64,000 nt of DNA from Acidobacteriaceae bacterium (GTDB lineage: Bacteria; Acidobacteriota; Terriglobia; Terriglobales; Acidobacteriaceae): NCBI GenBank assembly GCA_028283655.1, contig JAPWKE010000003.1, forward strand, positions 2,542,001 through 2,606,000. Reading direction: 5' to 3'. The position numbers and the translations under genes were made by a program. The notes below the pieces were generated by a model. It had not been told where the DNA came from. It was given only the letters and a program-made list of their open reading frames with translations, and did no database searches. The stretch's first letter is position 1; every line of letters starts with the position of its first letter. Positions 1 to 10,172 of this stretch are shown here, one piece after another.

Positions 1-285
1 ACGAAGACCGGCGAGCGCTGGACGCTTCCCGTGCAGTTCATGTTCCTCGGCATCGGTCACGAGCCCAACGCAACGATGTTCTCCGGCCAGATCGACCTCG
101 ACGCCGACGGCTACGTCAAGACCGAGCACAACGTCTTCACCACGCGTCAAGGCGTTCAGATCCACGGCGTCTACGCCTGCGGCGACGTCCAGGACCGCCG
201 CTACCGCCAAGCCATCACGGCTGCCGGAACAGGCTGCATGGCCGCTCTCGAAGTTGAAAAGTACCTCGAAGAGCTCGGCCGCTAA
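1..285 (+). CDS. trxB: Thioredoxin-disulfide reductase, C-terminal part (5' end outside window)
   Basis: This is the last 94 residues of a thioredoxin reductase, the cytoplasmic FAD/NADPH flavoenzyme that reduces thioredoxin. The frame is open from base 1, so the start lies upstream of the window. The visible part holds the FAD-binding signature of the family C-terminus: GVYACGDVQD (FAD-binding aspartate) followed by YRQAITAAGTGCMAALEVEKYL. The redox CxxC and the NADP-binding domain would lie upstream and cannot be checked. A hairpin terminator follows directly. Family assignment is secure from the C-terminal motif alone. Confidence 0.93.
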   Translation, partial: TKTGERWTLPVQFMFLGIGHEPNATMFSGQIDLDADGYVKTEHNVFTTRQGVQIHGVYACGDVQDRRYRQAITAAGTGCMAALEVEKYLEELGR

Positions 286-300
286 ATCAACGGAAGCAAC

Positions 301-355
301 AAAAAGCGGCTGTGAGTCGGTGGATTTCCTTCCACCCTCTCACAGCCGCTTTTTT
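301..355. terminator. Bidirectional hairpin terminator between trxB and the convergent DUF3857 gene
   Basis: A-rich arm AAAAAGCGGCTGTGAG pairs perfectly with CTCACAGCCGCTTTTT, around an inner GGTGGA/TCCACC stem. The arm ends give a T-run on both strands, so it can end transcripts from either side. Confidence 0.9.
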
Positions 356-366
356 CTTCCCTTCCG

Positions 367-3300
367 CTAGATCTTGGCAGCCTCCAGCACAGCGATTCGC
401 TTCTGCGCCAACCGATACGACGCCGTCGGCCCGACATACGTCGACAGCGAAAACTGGTTCGGCTCCACATGTCGATAGGCCCCGAGCGCCGCTTCACGCT
501 CACCATACTGCTCATAGATCAAGCCAAGCGCGAACCATATCTCCGAGTTCGGCATCGTTTCGTTGGCAGCCGTCATCGCCTTCGTCACCATGTCCCGAGC
601 CTCGGAGACGCGCCCCTGCAACGCATACACACAAGCCAGTGTATGCAGCTCCGCGAACGACGGCGTCTTGGTCATCTGTACCGCCTGCTGCGCCGCCTTC
701 AGGTCCGCATCCGTGATCGTACCCGTCACAACACTGAGCCACGCAAGCCCGTTCCAGTCACGAGCTTCCGCCTTGTCACTCGCGGTAATCTGCGTCATCA
801 CCTTATGCGAATCAGCCCACCGGCCCTGTGCTTCCAGCGAGAACGAAAGCTCGCGCAGCAGCACAACGTTGTCAGGCTTCTTCTCCAGCTTCGCCCGCAG
901 CAGTTTCTCCAACGGCGCGCCTTCGTTCTTCAACAGGTATGAGCGGCACAGCAACCTCAACGCCGTATCAGAGTCCGGCTCAGCCGCAAGCAAACGCTCC
1001 GCAGCAGGCCGCAGCACGTCACCGTTCTCAGCCCCGGAAGCAGCTTCCGCCAGCAGCAGGTCAAGGTCTTCCTGGTGCGACCCCGTGGCCTTCTCGCGAG
1101 CCGCAGCCACCTCGGCAAGGTACGGCTTGGCATCCACCGACGAAGCGACCAATGAGATCGCCGCCAGCCGCATAGACGCCACCGAATCAGCGCCCTCCTT
1201 CGTGCTGCCAACCGTCCAGAAGCGCGGCAGCATCGGGCCGCTCAACACATCATCGCCACCGCCACGGTGCGTCTCCTCTCGAATCCAGTCGAGCATCGCC
1301 TTCGCAGACTTCGTGTCCCCATGCTCTAACCGCTTCAACACCGCGTTGCCGCAGAAGACAGTGTCTTTGTCTTCGCAAATCACACGGTAGCTCGAGCCCT
1401 CCCGCGCAACAAACATGTGCGAAGGATCGGCGCCGACAATCTGCACCACCACCTTCCATCCGCTCGCATCGTCTCCGGTAGCCTTGAAGCTCACGTTGTT
1501 GCTGATGAGGTCAGCCATCACATTCGGTTGCAGCGACGACTGCCGTGCCAGAATCCGCATCATGTCCGCGCCCAGCATGGCCTTGTCCAGATCGAAAGCG
1601 AACTCGCGGTCCGAGACGTAGCCATCATGGCTCATCTGCGGCTCCATCTGCGCACGAGTTGCATTCCCGCGGAACATCATCGTCATCATGTGCTCGACAG
1701 GATAGGTAGGCTCCGTGGGCTTCACCGTCTCCCCGTCCACATGCTTTACCTGGCGATACATCTCCACCTGGCGCCCCAGGGCAGCAGCATTCGCGTCGCC
1801 CTCAATTCCAGCGTTCAGAATCTCTGCACCCTCTGCGTAGTGAGAGATCTGGGCCAGCAAAGACCCTGCCGTACGCAGGTTCTGCAGCCTTTCGCTCGCA
1901 CCATCATTGCCGCGCGACGCTGCCGCAAGCCCTGCAGACACGCCCTTCGCCACCGTTGCAGACGCAATCGCCAGAGACCGCCGCGTACCATCCGAAGGTA
2001 GTTTCGCCAGCTCTGCATCGAGCTCCGCATAGCGGCCCGAGAAGTACAGCGCGTAGAGCAGATTGTTCATAGTCTGCGACGTCACCTTGGTCTTGTCCTT
2101 ATCGATCATCGCGCGATACGTCGTAACGGCACTGGCAACATCTGCGTCCTTTGCATAACGCACGCCACGTGCATTGAACTCGTACAACACGGCCAGATCG
2201 AAGCGCATGTCATTGTTTTCAGGGTCAAGCTCAACGGCCTTCTTCATAGCTACCAGCGCAGCCGCGCGGTCGAAGTTACCGCCAAAGCGAACACCCAGGC
2301 TATCGCGCTCCAGCGAATAAGCCAGCACCACCTGCGTGATCGACTCCCCCGGCGCAAGCTCAACTGCCTTGCGTGCCTGCGCCTGGCTCTCTTCCACCAG
2401 TCCAAGCTCCATCAACGTGTTCGCCAGACGCGCGTGATACATCGCCTCCGACGGATGCGCCGCAATCATTCTGCGCTGAATCGCAAGCTCATCCTTCACC
2501 TTGCCTGCAGCCTTCTCGCGCTCGCCAGGAGCATCGAAGAAGAGCCCAATGTAATCGCGCTTATCCAACTCCAGCACAGCCGTCCGCATCGCCAGCGCTT
2601 CTTCCGCCGTCAACGTTCCCGGGCCACTGTCAAAGTGAATCACCGCATCAATCACATTCGGCTGTGGGCTCGTGTACGTCTCCGTCAAAACCGCCTTGCC
2701 AAGCTGCGTCGTCTTGTTCGGCAGCAAAGCACGAGCCACAAATCCATCGGGCGCAACAACGTGGAGACGACGCTCATCCGTAAACGGCATGAAGGTATAC
2801 GTCTTCAACCGGCTCGCTTCCGCCAGCGCAAACTCATGCTTCGCCTGTGCACTTGCATCCGGGTTCAGCTTCTCCGGCTCCGTGCGGAACCAGCGCGGCA
2901 AGCGGTAGATCGCATAGGTGGCATACGCCACCGCACCCGAGTCTGTCAGCCCGGACATGCCTCGACGCGCGCCATCCATATCCAGCGTCAGCGCAAACGG
3001 CTTCTGCAGATCAGCCGCATCTCCATGTGAAACGTGTGTCAGCGTCTTTGCGAGGTACGTGTTGTTTGCATACTTCTCCATCTGCGTATGCAGTTCGCCG
3101 ACATCCTCGCCCCCATACTGCGAGCGATACTGCGCGTCCACGTCCCCCGTCGTCTGCGAAACCTCTACAGTGTGTGAAGGTCCATACTGCGCCAGCGTGA
3201 AATCACGCGTCTCCACCAGCACAGACCCCGTCGCGACAGCCTCTGGAATCTTGGTCAGCTCCGTCGTCCCTGCCGCAATCACCAGCGCTTTGCGGCCATG

Positions 3301-4545
3301 ATCGCCCCACGGCAGACTGCCTAGCGCATAGTGCTCCGCCGTCGCATCGATCCACACCGCCGGTTCGCTGCCCGCCGCCGGAACATAGACGATCGCATGA
3401 TCGAACTGCGTCAGCCCCGGCTGATCGCTCTCAACGTCCGCACCCGGCCCTGCACTCAACAGCGCCAGGTTTGCCGGCACGCCAACCGCCCGCAGCATCG
3501 CAACCAGCAACGTCGCCTTGTCTTTGCAGTCGCCGTAGTGACGCTTCAACGTCTCTGCCGGGCGCTGCGGAGTCAGCTTGGCCGCACCAAACTCCACGCC
3601 GGTGTAACGCACAGACTTGTGCAACGCCGCCAGCACAGCAGCCATCTTGGCCATGCGCTCCGTCGGCAACGTGCTTGGCAACGCAGCCTTTACGTCGTCC
3701 ACCACAATCTGTGGCTCCGCCAAAGCCGCATAGCCCGACGCCATCGCAGCCCACGACGCCCCCGTCGAAAAGAACACATGCGGCCGCGTCGACTCGTTCG
3801 AGTTGAGGTTGATGTCGTCCTCCGTCGTCGCCGCCATCCCTACCGCCTCGTACACCACGCGGTGCAAACCAGCCACATCCTCACTCGTCGTAGCTTCGTG
3901 CACCTCTGTCGGCAGCTTGGTTCGAACCGCCATCCCCGCAGGCGACTCCACGATCAACCGCGACACCGCCACCGGCACGCTCAACCGCACAGAAAACTGG
4001 TAGTTCCCCCCACCGGCAAAGTAAGGAGTCTTCTCCTCCAGCGTCTCCACTTCTTCCACGATCGAACCCACACCCACCGCCGGAAGAGGCGCTCGTCGCA
4101 CATGCTCCGAAGAAAACGTATCGCTGTCATCAGCCTTTACCGGAGCATCCGTCACGGTCTTCTGGTCCAGCTCTGCAAAGCGGCCATCCACCGTCAGCAC
4201 TCGCGCACGCAACTGCGAGGGCTTCTCAAACCAGGGATCCCAGGTCTGCGAGATCTCTGACCAGCCCTTCACCGCCTCCTGCACATCAATGCGGTAGATC
4301 CGGCGATGCTCCGTGATCCGCGTTCCATCTGCCGCAAACCGGAAGCGAGACTCTTCCAGCAGAATCTGCACATCAGATTCTGACGATGCAGGAACGGCAG
4401 CAGACGCAGCACGTAACTCCGCCACGCTGGAACGAAAGACAGCACCACCCAGCTTTGGGGCGGTTGCCGGAACACTCTGGGCCTGGGACACAGAAAAAGC
4501 AGAAAGCAGCAGCGCAGCCGCCGCGACCGGATACGAACGCAACAT
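367..4545 (-). CDS. Exported DUF3857 / transglutaminase-like / TPR giant protein
   Basis: A secreted protein of about 1392 residues with a Sec signal peptide (MLRSYPVAAAALLLSAFSVSQAQS). Residues about 50-230 match the DUF3857 beta-sandwich (for example RIYRIDVQEAVKGWSE). A transglutaminase-like core follows, with the Cys motif YGDCKDKATLLVAML near residue 337 and a following FDHAIVYVP His segment. The second half is TPR-like, with clusters near 680-800 and 1180-1390. The start at 4545 is preferred to the upstream ATG at 4581 because it begins the signal peptide and has AAGG about 10 nt upstream. DUF3857-transglutaminase proteins are common in Acidobacteriota and Bacteroidota; their substrate is not known. 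Whether it cross-links or cleaves anything cannot be told. Confidence 0.88.
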   Translation of the reverse strand: MLRSYPVAAAALLLSAFSVSQAQSVPATAPKLGGAVFRSSVAELRAASAAVPASSESDVQILLEESRFRFAADGTRITEHRRIYRIDVQEAVKGWSEISQTWDPWFEKPSQLRARVLTVDGRFAELDQKTVTDAPVKADDSDTFSSEHVRRAPLPAVGVGSIVEEVETLEEKTPYFAGGGNYQFSVRLSVPVAVSRLIVESPAGMAVRTKLPTEVHEATTSEDVAGLHRVVYEAVGMAATTEDDINLNSNESTRPHVFFSTGASWAAMASGYAALAEPQIVVDDVKAALPSTLPTERMAKMAAVLAALHKSVRYTGVEFGAAKLTPQRPAETLKRHYGDCKDKATLLVAMLRAVGVPANLALLSAGPGADVESDQPGLTQFDHAIVYVPAAGSEPAVWIDATAEHYALGSLPWGDHGRKALVIAAGTTELTKIPEAVATGSVLVETRDFTLAQYGPSHTVEVSQTTGDVDAQYRSQYGGEDVGELHTQMEKYANNTYLAKTLTHVSHGDAADLQKPFALTLDMDGARRGMSGLTDSGAVAYATYAIYRLPRWFRTEPEKLNPDASAQAKHEFALAEASRLKTYTFMPFTDERRLHVVAPDGFVARALLPNKTTQLGKAVLTETYTSPQPNVIDAVIHFDSGPGTLTAEEALAMRTAVLELDKRDYIGLFFDAPGEREKAAGKVKDELAIQRRMIAAHPSEAMYHARLANTLMELGLVEESQAQARKAVELAPGESITQVVLAYSLERDSLGVRFGGNFDRAAALVAMKKAVELDPENNDMRFDLAVLYEFNARGVRYAKDADVASAVTTYRAMIDKDKTKVTSQTMNNLLYALYFSGRYAELDAELAKLPSDGTRRSLAIASATVAKGVSAGLAAASRGNDGASERLQNLRTAGSLLAQISHYAEGAEILNAGIEGDANAAALGRQVEMYRQVKHVDGETVKPTEPTYPVEHMMTMMFRGNATRAQMEPQMSHDGYVSDREFAFDLDKAMLGADMMRILARQSSLQPNVMADLISNNVSFKATGDDASGWKVVVQIVGADPSHMFVAREGSSYRVICEDKDTVFCGNAVLKRLEHGDTKSAKAMLDWIREETHRGGGDDVLSGPMLPRFWTVGSTKEGADSVASMRLAAISLVASSVDAKPYLAEVAAAREKATGSHQEDLDLLLAEAASGAENGDVLRPAAERLLAAEPDSDTALRLLCRSYLLKNEGAPLEKLLRAKLEKKPDNVVLLRELSFSLEAQGRWADSHKVMTQITASDKAEARDWNGLAWLSVVTGTITDADLKAAQQAVQMTKTPSFAELHTLACVYALQGRVSEARDMVTKAMTAANETMPNSEIWFALGLIYEQYGEREAALGAYRHVEPNQFSLSTYVGPTASYRLAQKRIAVLEAAKI

Positions 4546-4688
4546 CGGGGAAACCTTCAAAATGGAATGTGCACTCAACATACCAGCTTCGTCAGCCCAA
4601 TCCCCTCAATAAGAGCACGACGCATAATTCCCTACCGCAACAGCGTCAAGCCAATCGTGCGTAAATCGCCCATCTCCTGAAAATCCCC

Positions 4689-4716
4689 TTGGAGACAAGT
4701 CGAGCATCGATATAAC
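4689..4716 (+). promoter_or_regulatory. Putative sigma-70 promoter of the NHL lipoprotein gene
   Basis: TTGGAG, 16-nt spacer, TATAAC. Transcription would start near 4723, leaving a 5' leader of about 80 nt before the TTG start at 4802, which also argues against any start upstream of 4723. Confidence 0.55.
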
Positions 4717-4801
4717 GTTGCCAATACGATCCTTTTCTATCCTGGGAGCCTTGTACGCACACTCCCGCCTACCCTCTGGACTACCCGCAAGGAGAGTTGC
4801 G

Positions 4802-6958
4802 TTGACGTTCCTATCGATTACTCGTCGTCTTATCATCCCTGTTACCGCTGCGGCGGTAACACTGGCGCTCGCTGGCTGCGCCATGACCAACACCGCCACC
4901 ACGACCTCCGCCACAACAGCAGCTTCTCTGACCGGACACATCATGGGCGGCAACCAGCCCGTTGTCGGATCCTCCGTATATCTCTATGGGGCAGGTTCAA
5001 CCGGATACGGCCTCGGCTCCCAGGTGTATGCTTCGACCACCTCGGCCTATGACGCCTATGGCTCGTTCTCCTTCACCAAGAACAGCACAAACACCGGCGC
5101 AAACCCTGGTGGCAACACCTGGGGCTGCCCCGCAAGCGGCGATCCGCAGATGTTCCTCGTCGCCCTCGGCGGAAACTCGACCGGCAACGGCACGGCAAAC
5201 AATCCCAACCCGAACAGCGCGATTGCTCTGGTAGCTTCCATCGGTAAGTGCTCCACGGTATCGAACGCGACCTTCGCAAACATTAACGAAGTCACCACCG
5301 TAGCCTCGATGGCCGCGCTTCAGCAGTACTACAACCCTGTGAGCGGAGCCATCGGCGCACCCGCCACCACACAGGGCCAGCTCGGCTTCAACAATGCCGT
5401 CGCGACCATCTCCACGCTAGTCAACACCTCTGCGGGTACGGCAAACACCACCTACACCCCGTCCAGCAGCGTCAGCGGAGTCACCGTCACGGCCACTCCC
5501 GAGTCGGCCAAGATCAATACCATCGCAAACATCCTCGCCGCCTGCGTCAACAGCACGGACGCAAGCAGCGACAATTGCACCACGCTTTTCAGTAACTCGG
5601 TACCGCCGTCGCCTTCCGTAATCAGCCAGCCGTCGCTTACCTTCCAGACGGCGAACAACACGCTACAGGCGATCTACTTCATGCTCACGAATCCGACCAG
5701 CGGTTCACCGACGGCGGTGGGCAAGCTCTTCGGCCTCACAGCCGCTGCAGCCCCCTTCCAGCCCTCACTGACTGCTGCCCCCAGCGACTGGACAATCGGC
5801 ATCAGTTACACGACCGCAGGAAGCTGCTCGATTGGTTATCCCCTGGATTACCCCAACGGGGTCGCTATCGACTCCCAGGGAAATGTCTATGTCAACAACA
5901 GTGTGACCGCAACCCCGACATTGGGTGTTTTCTCTCCCACCGGAGGCGTATCAGCCTGCGTCGGCGACAGCGCCCTCTACGGTAGCACCTACGCGCTCGC
6001 CATCGATGCAAATGACACGGCGTGGATGTCGACGTACTCCACCTCGTCCAGTGCCACCAGCAAGCTGCTCCGTTACGGTGCAGGCACCGAGACAGTATGG
6101 ACTGAGCCTGTCGCCACCATGGAGGGACTCTCTTTTGATGGCAGCGGAAACCTCTACGCCTACGACTACGGCGGCAAGCAGCCCTACATGTACAGTGGCG
6201 CAGCCTCCGCCTCCTCCGCTGTAGCCGCCACTCAGATCGGAACCACAGGCGCGAGCTACGGCTCCGCGCAGGCAACGGACGGTCTACAGAACACGCTTAT
6301 CGTCAACAACACCTACACCATCGCCAGCAGCGGCCCGTACGTCGTGACACCGAGCACCGCTACAGGAGCGGTCAACGGCTACACCACCAGCGCAGCCAGC
6401 TACACGGGCGGCCCCACGTATTACACGTACGCCATTGCGCTTGCGTCCAGCAGCGTTCCAAACAACACGAGCTCCTTCTGGATGGGCAACTACTGCGCAA
6501 CGAACTGCGCAACGGTTGGCACATCGAACAGCCTTGTACCGGTGAACATGGCCGGCCACACCGCCTCTTTCGGCACCTCGACCGCGCAATGCGCAGGCGG
6601 TATCTTCCGCCCCCGCGGCATCGCAGTCGACGGCGCGGGCAACGCCTGGGTATCGAACTACAACATCGCCAACGGTTCGGTCTCTGAGATCAGCGCCGCG
6701 AGCGCCGCGTTGTCTCCTGCCTACACCGGAACCTGCACGGACACCACCACAGGCTCAACAGCCATTGGTGGCTTTCAGAAGGCCTTCTATACCTCGAACC
6801 CGCGCGGTATCGCAGTCGATCCCTCCGGCAACGTTTGGACAGCTATCGGAACAACACTTGCAGGCTCGGCAATCGTCGAGTTCGTAGGCGCTGCCGTCCC
6901 GGTGGTCACCCCCATCGCTGCAGGCATCGCAGCCAACACCGTCGGCATGAAGCCCTAA
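4802..6958 (+). CDS. NHL-repeat lipoprotein
   Basis: About 718 residues, exported and lipid-anchored: positive n-region (SITRR), hydrophobic stretch and lipobox LALAGC. Residues about 45-200 form a regulatory-like beta domain (GHIMGGNQPVVGSSVYLYGAGSTGYG) shared with the lipoprotein at 39125. The C-terminal half carries NHL-type beta-propeller blades (YPNGVAIDSQGNVYVNN, PRGIAVDGAGNAWVSN, PRGIAVDPSGNVWTA). The start is set at TTG 4802 because AAGGAG lies 7 nt upstream; the earlier TTG at 4718 overlaps the probable promoter. Such proteins are abundant in Acidobacteriaceae and are thought to sit at the cell surface; ligand and role are unknown. A terminator follows. Confidence 0.85.
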   Translation: MTFLSITRRLIIPVTAAAVTLALAGCAMTNTATTTSATTAASLTGHIMGGNQPVVGSSVYLYGAGSTGYGLGSQVYASTTSAYDAYGSFSFTKNSTNTGANPGGNTWGCPASGDPQMFLVALGGNSTGNGTANNPNPNSAIALVASIGKCSTVSNATFANINEVTTVASMAALQQYYNPVSGAIGAPATTQGQLGFNNAVATISTLVNTSAGTANTTYTPSSSVSGVTVTATPESAKINTIANILAACVNSTDASSDNCTTLFSNSVPPSPSVISQPSLTFQTANNTLQAIYFMLTNPTSGSPTAVGKLFGLTAAAAPFQPSLTAAPSDWTIGISYTTAGSCSIGYPLDYPNGVAIDSQGNVYVNNSVTATPTLGVFSPTGGVSACVGDSALYGSTYALAIDANDTAWMSTYSTSSSATSKLLRYGAGTETVWTEPVATMEGLSFDGSGNLYAYDYGGKQPYMYSGAASASSAVAATQIGTTGASYGSAQATDGLQNTLIVNNTYTIASSGPYVVTPSTATGAVNGYTTSAASYTGGPTYYTYAIALASSSVPNNTSSFWMGNYCATNCATVGTSNSLVPVNMAGHTASFGTSTAQCAGGIFRPRGIAVDGAGNAWVSNYNIANGSVSEISAASAALSPAYTGTCTDTTTGSTAIGGFQKAFYTSNPRGIAVDPSGNVWTAIGTTLAGSAIVEFVGAAVPVVTPIAAGIAANTVGMKP

Positions 6959-6979
6959 CCAGCACCACACAACAAACCG

Positions 6980-7014
6980 AAAAGCGGCGGCCACCTTGGC
7001 CGCCGCTTTTCTTT
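6980..7014 (+). terminator. Intrinsic terminator after the NHL lipoprotein gene
   Basis: AAAAGCGGCGGCC and GGCCGCCGCTTTT pair as a long GC-rich stem with a very short loop, ending in TTTTCTTTG. Confidence 0.9.
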
Positions 7015-7078
7015 GCCTCATCAACATCCGCAACAATCCTCCTACCCCTCTCGCGCGTCCTATCCACAGAGGTCTTCC

Positions 7079-7750
7079 ATGCGCCGCCTTTTCACCACCC
7101 TCTTCGCCGCGACTCTGGCTCTCTCCACAGTTGCCTGCAACGCCCAGCTCACGCACTCTCCCCTGCCCGCTCCAAAGCAGGATGACGCACTCGCCGCCAA
7201 ACCATCACGCGCGACCGCCGTCTTCGCTGGCGGCTGCTTCTGGGGAACACAAGCTGTCTTCGAACACGTGAAGGGCGTGCTCAAGGTCACCGCAGGCTAC
7301 GCTGGCGGCTCAGCCTCCACCGCCACGTACTCTCAAGTCACCACCGAGACCACCAAACACGCCGAGTCCGTTGAAATAGTCTACGATCCCTCCAAACTCA
7401 CCTTCGGCCAACTGCTCCGTGTCTTCTTCACCGTGCACGACCCCACCACGCTCAACCGCCAGGGCAACGACGAAGGCACCAGCTATCGCTCGGCAGTCTT
7501 CTACACCTCGCCCCAACAGTTCAAACTCGCGCAGGCCTACATCGAGCAGCTCTCCGCCGCACGCTCATGGCCCAACAAGATCGTCACCGAAGTCACACCG
7601 CTCAAAGGCTTCTACCCCGGCGAAGACTACCACCAGGACTACGCGCTCAAGAACCCGAACGATCCCTACATCCTCGTCTGCGACCGTCCCAAGATTGCCA
7701 CGCTAAAAGCCGACTACCCTGAGCTCTACGTCACCTACAAAGGCCACTAA
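7079..7750 (+). CDS. msrA: Peptide-methionine (S)-S-oxide reductase, exported lipoprotein form
   Basis: MsrA reduces methionine-S-sulfoxide in proteins. The active-site motif GGCFWG places the catalytic Cys at residue 53, followed by the family blocks GVLKVTAGYAGG, YRSAVFY and PGEDYHQDY. The protein begins with a lipoprotein-type signal (MRRLFTTLFAATLALSTVAC), so it probably works on envelope proteins rather than in the cytoplasm. ATG 7079 is chosen over upstream in-frame starts because it starts the signal peptide and follows AGAGG by 6 nt. The stop codon overlaps that of the convergent eamA-like gene (shared CTAA). Confidence 0.95.
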   Translation: MRRLFTTLFAATLALSTVACNAQLTHSPLPAPKQDDALAAKPSRATAVFAGGCFWGTQAVFEHVKGVLKVTAGYAGGSASTATYSQVTTETTKHAESVEIVYDPSKLTFGQLLRVFFTVHDPTTLNRQGNDEGTSYRSAVFYTSPQQFKLAQAYIEQLSAARSWPNKIVTEVTPLKGFYPGEDYHQDYALKNPNDPYILVCDRPKIATLKADYPELYVTYKGH

Positions 7751-8688
7751 GCCTCTGCCTCCGCAGCGATCGCAGGCGGCCTCGCGGCCCTTGCGGTCGT
7801 GATGAGGATCACGCTGCCCAGCACGAACACGCCACCCACCAGCGTCCGTACGCCCCACGGCTCGCCACCCAGAAAGTGCCCCAGCACCACAGCCACCATC
7901 GGGTTCACATAGGCGTATGTGCCCACCTTCGTCGGACTCTCCCGCGCCAGCAGCCACACATACGCGGTGAACCCTGCAATCGATCCCGCGAACACCAGGT
8001 ACGCCCACGACCACAGCACATTCTTCGGCAACGCCATCAGCGAAAACCCACGCAGGTTACCCATCGCCGCAGCCAGCAGCAGCAACGCGCCGCCGCCCAC
8101 CAGCATCTGCGCACCAGAACTCACGCCCTTCGACGCAGGCAGCGTCACGCGCCGCGAAACCACACTGCCCAGCGCAAAAAAGAGCGCCGAGCCCAGCAAC
8201 GCAAGCGCGCCCACAACCGTCACCGGAGCCTCTCCCGAAGCGCCCAGCCGCAGCGACAACACCGCGACCCCGGCCAGCCCCAGCAACAACGCTCCCACCA
8301 GCCGCACCGTCAGCTGCCGCGTCTTCAGCACCACCACTTCGCCCAGCGCGATGAACAACGCAATCGTTGAAATCACCACGCTCGCCAGCCCCGAAGGCAC
8401 ATGCGCCTCGGCCCAGAAGAGCAGGCCGTAGTTGCCGACAAAGATCAGCAACGCCACAACGCTGAGCCCCTTCCACTCCGCCACCGAAGGCCAGCGAGCA
8501 CCGCGCAGCATCTGCCATCCGAACAGCAGAATGCCCGCGGCAAAAAATCGCATGGACGCAAACAACACCGGCGGCACAACCAGCACCCCCACGCGGATCG
8601 CATAGAACGTCGAGCCCCAGATGAAGTAGATCGCTGCAAATGCCAGCAGCACCTTCCACAACGGCGCGTGATCTTCCTGCTGCATCAT
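7747..8688 (-). CDS. EamA/DMT-superfamily transporter (YedA-like)
   Basis: A 313-residue inner-membrane protein with about ten hydrophobic segments in two homologous halves, as expected for the drug/metabolite transporter superfamily. The first helix carries the typical IYFIWGSTFYAIRVGV and the second half ends in AYVNPMVAVVLGHFLGGEP, the EamA signature for a metabolite exporter. It overlaps the upstream SulP gene by 4 nt, so the two are probably translated from one mRNA. The substrate cannot be read from the sequence. Confidence 0.9.
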   Translation of the reverse strand: MMQQEDHAPLWKVLLAFAAIYFIWGSTFYAIRVGVLVVPPVLFASMRFFAAGILLFGWQMLRGARWPSVAEWKGLSVVALLIFVGNYGLLFWAEAHVPSGLASVVISTIALFIALGEVVVLKTRQLTVRLVGALLLGLAGVAVLSLRLGASGEAPVTVVGALALLGSALFFALGSVVSRRVTLPASKGVSSGAQMLVGGGALLLLAAAMGNLRGFSLMALPKNVLWSWAYLVFAGSIAGFTAYVWLLARESPTKVGTYAYVNPMVAVVLGHFLGGEPWGVRTLVGGVFVLGSVILITTARAARPPAIAAEAEA

Positions 8689-10172
8689 GCCTGCTCCTGT
8701 TGAACCATCAGTCCCTTGCGGCGTACCAGCCGGTCGCAGTGCTCGCTCAACCCCACCAGCTCCAGCCGCTTGCCCTCCGCGCGATACTTCGCCGCCACGC
8801 CTTCAATCGCCTCCAGCGCCGACGCATCCATCACGCGTGCGTTTTCAAAGACCACCACCACATGCTCCGGGTCCGTCTTCGGCGAGAACATCCTCGCAAA
8901 CTGCGTCGCCGAAGCAAAGAACAACGAGCCGTCCAGGTGATACACCTTGCGCCCCTCGCTCTCCTCCGCCGTCACATCAAGGTCCTTCGCATGGTCCCAC
9001 GCAAACACCAGCGCCGAGATCACAATGCCCGTCACAACGGCGACCGCAAGGTTCGTCAGCACCGTTACCAGCGTCACCACAACCATCACCAGCGTGTCAT
9101 GCCCCGGCACCTTGCGCAGCATCGTCAGGCTCTTCCAGTTGAACGTCTCAAAGCTGACTACGAACATCACACCCACCAGCGCCGCCAGCGGAATCCGTTC
9201 AATCCAATGCGATCCCCACAGGATGAACGAAAGCAGAAACAGCCCGGCCATCACACCCGACCAGCGCCTGCGTCCACCCGCGTTCAAATTGATGATGCTC
9301 TGCCCGATCATGGCGCAACCGCCCATGCCGCCAAACAGCGCGCCCACAGCATTGCCCACACCCTGCGCCATCGACTCCCGGTTCGGTTGCCCGCCGGTCT
9401 CCGTCATCTCATCGATCAGGTTGAGCGTCAGCAGCGTCTCCACCAGGCCAATCGTTGCCAGCACCAGTGCATACGGCAGGCAGATGCGCAGCGTCGCAAA
9501 CGTATACGGCACAGCAGGCAGATGGAAGTGCGGCAGCGAGCCATGAATCGACGCCAGATCGCCAACCGTACGCGTAGGAATATGCAGCACCAACGCCACC
9601 GCTGTCGCCGCCAGAATACCCGCCAGCGCCGACGGAATCGCCTTCGTCAGCTTCGGCAGCAGAACCGTCACTAGCGCCGTAATCGCAATCAGCCCCAGCA
9701 TCAGGAGCATCGGCTTCGCCGGCAGCCAATGGCCATGCTCATGCAGATGCTGCAACTGCGCCGAGCCGATGATGATCGCCAGCCCGTTCACAAACCCCAG
9801 CATCACCGAGTGCGGCACCATGCGTATGAACTTACCCAGACGGAACCACGCAAAGAGCATCTGCAGCACGCCCGTCAGCACAATCGTGGCAAAGAGATAC
9901 TCCACGCCGTGCTGCATCACCAGCCCTGCGCTCACCACCGCCATCGAACCCGCAGCGCCGGAGATCATTCCCGGGCGTCCGCCCCAGATCGCCGCAACAA
10001 GACAGATGATGAACGCCGCATACAGTCCCGTCAGCGGATTCACATGCGCCACCAGCGCAAACCCCACCACCTCCGGCACCAGCGAAAGGGCAGAGGTCAG
10101 GCCAGCCAGCACTTCGCTCTGCGCCAGACTCCAGGAGACAGGGCCCCAGGACATCGAATTGTTTTCAGGCAC
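8685..10172 (-). CDS. SulP-family anion permease with C-terminal STAS domain
   Basis: A 495-residue membrane protein. The transmembrane domain (residues about 10-390) carries SulP features: LVPEVVGFALVAHVNPLTGLYAAF near the N-terminus and the conserved MGGCAMIGQSIINLNAGGRRRWSGV block. Residues about 400-490 are a STAS domain, with the putative regulatory segment VVVVFENARVMDASALEAIEGV. SulP proteins move sulfate, bicarbonate or other anions; which one applies here is not shown. GTG at 10172 is the start, preceded by AGAGGA. It heads a two-gene operon with the EamA transporter. Confidence 0.92.
   Translation of the reverse strand: MPENNSMSWGPVSWSLAQSEVLAGLTSALSLVPEVVGFALVAHVNPLTGLYAAFIICLVAAIWGGRPGMISGAAGSMAVVSAGLVMQHGVEYLFATIVLTGVLQMLFAWFRLGKFIRMVPHSVMLGFVNGLAIIIGSAQLQHLHEHGHWLPAKPMLLMLGLIAITALVTVLLPKLTKAIPSALAGILAATAVALVLHIPTRTVGDLASIHGSLPHFHLPAVPYTFATLRICLPYALVLATIGLVETLLTLNLIDEMTETGGQPNRESMAQGVGNAVGALFGGMGGCAMIGQSIINLNAGGRRRWSGVMAGLFLLSFILWGSHWIERIPLAALVGVMFVVSFETFNWKSLTMLRKVPGHDTLVMVVVTLVTVLTNLAVAVVTGIVISALVFAWDHAKDLDVTAEESEGRKVYHLDGSLFFASATQFARMFSPKTDPEHVVVVFENARVMDASALEAIEGVAAKYRAEGKRLELVGLSEHCDRLVRRKGLMVQQEQA

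Noticed and set aside
3331-4260. Plus-strand ORF opposite the DUF3857 gene
   Set aside because: Arg/His-rich antisense shadow without domain features.
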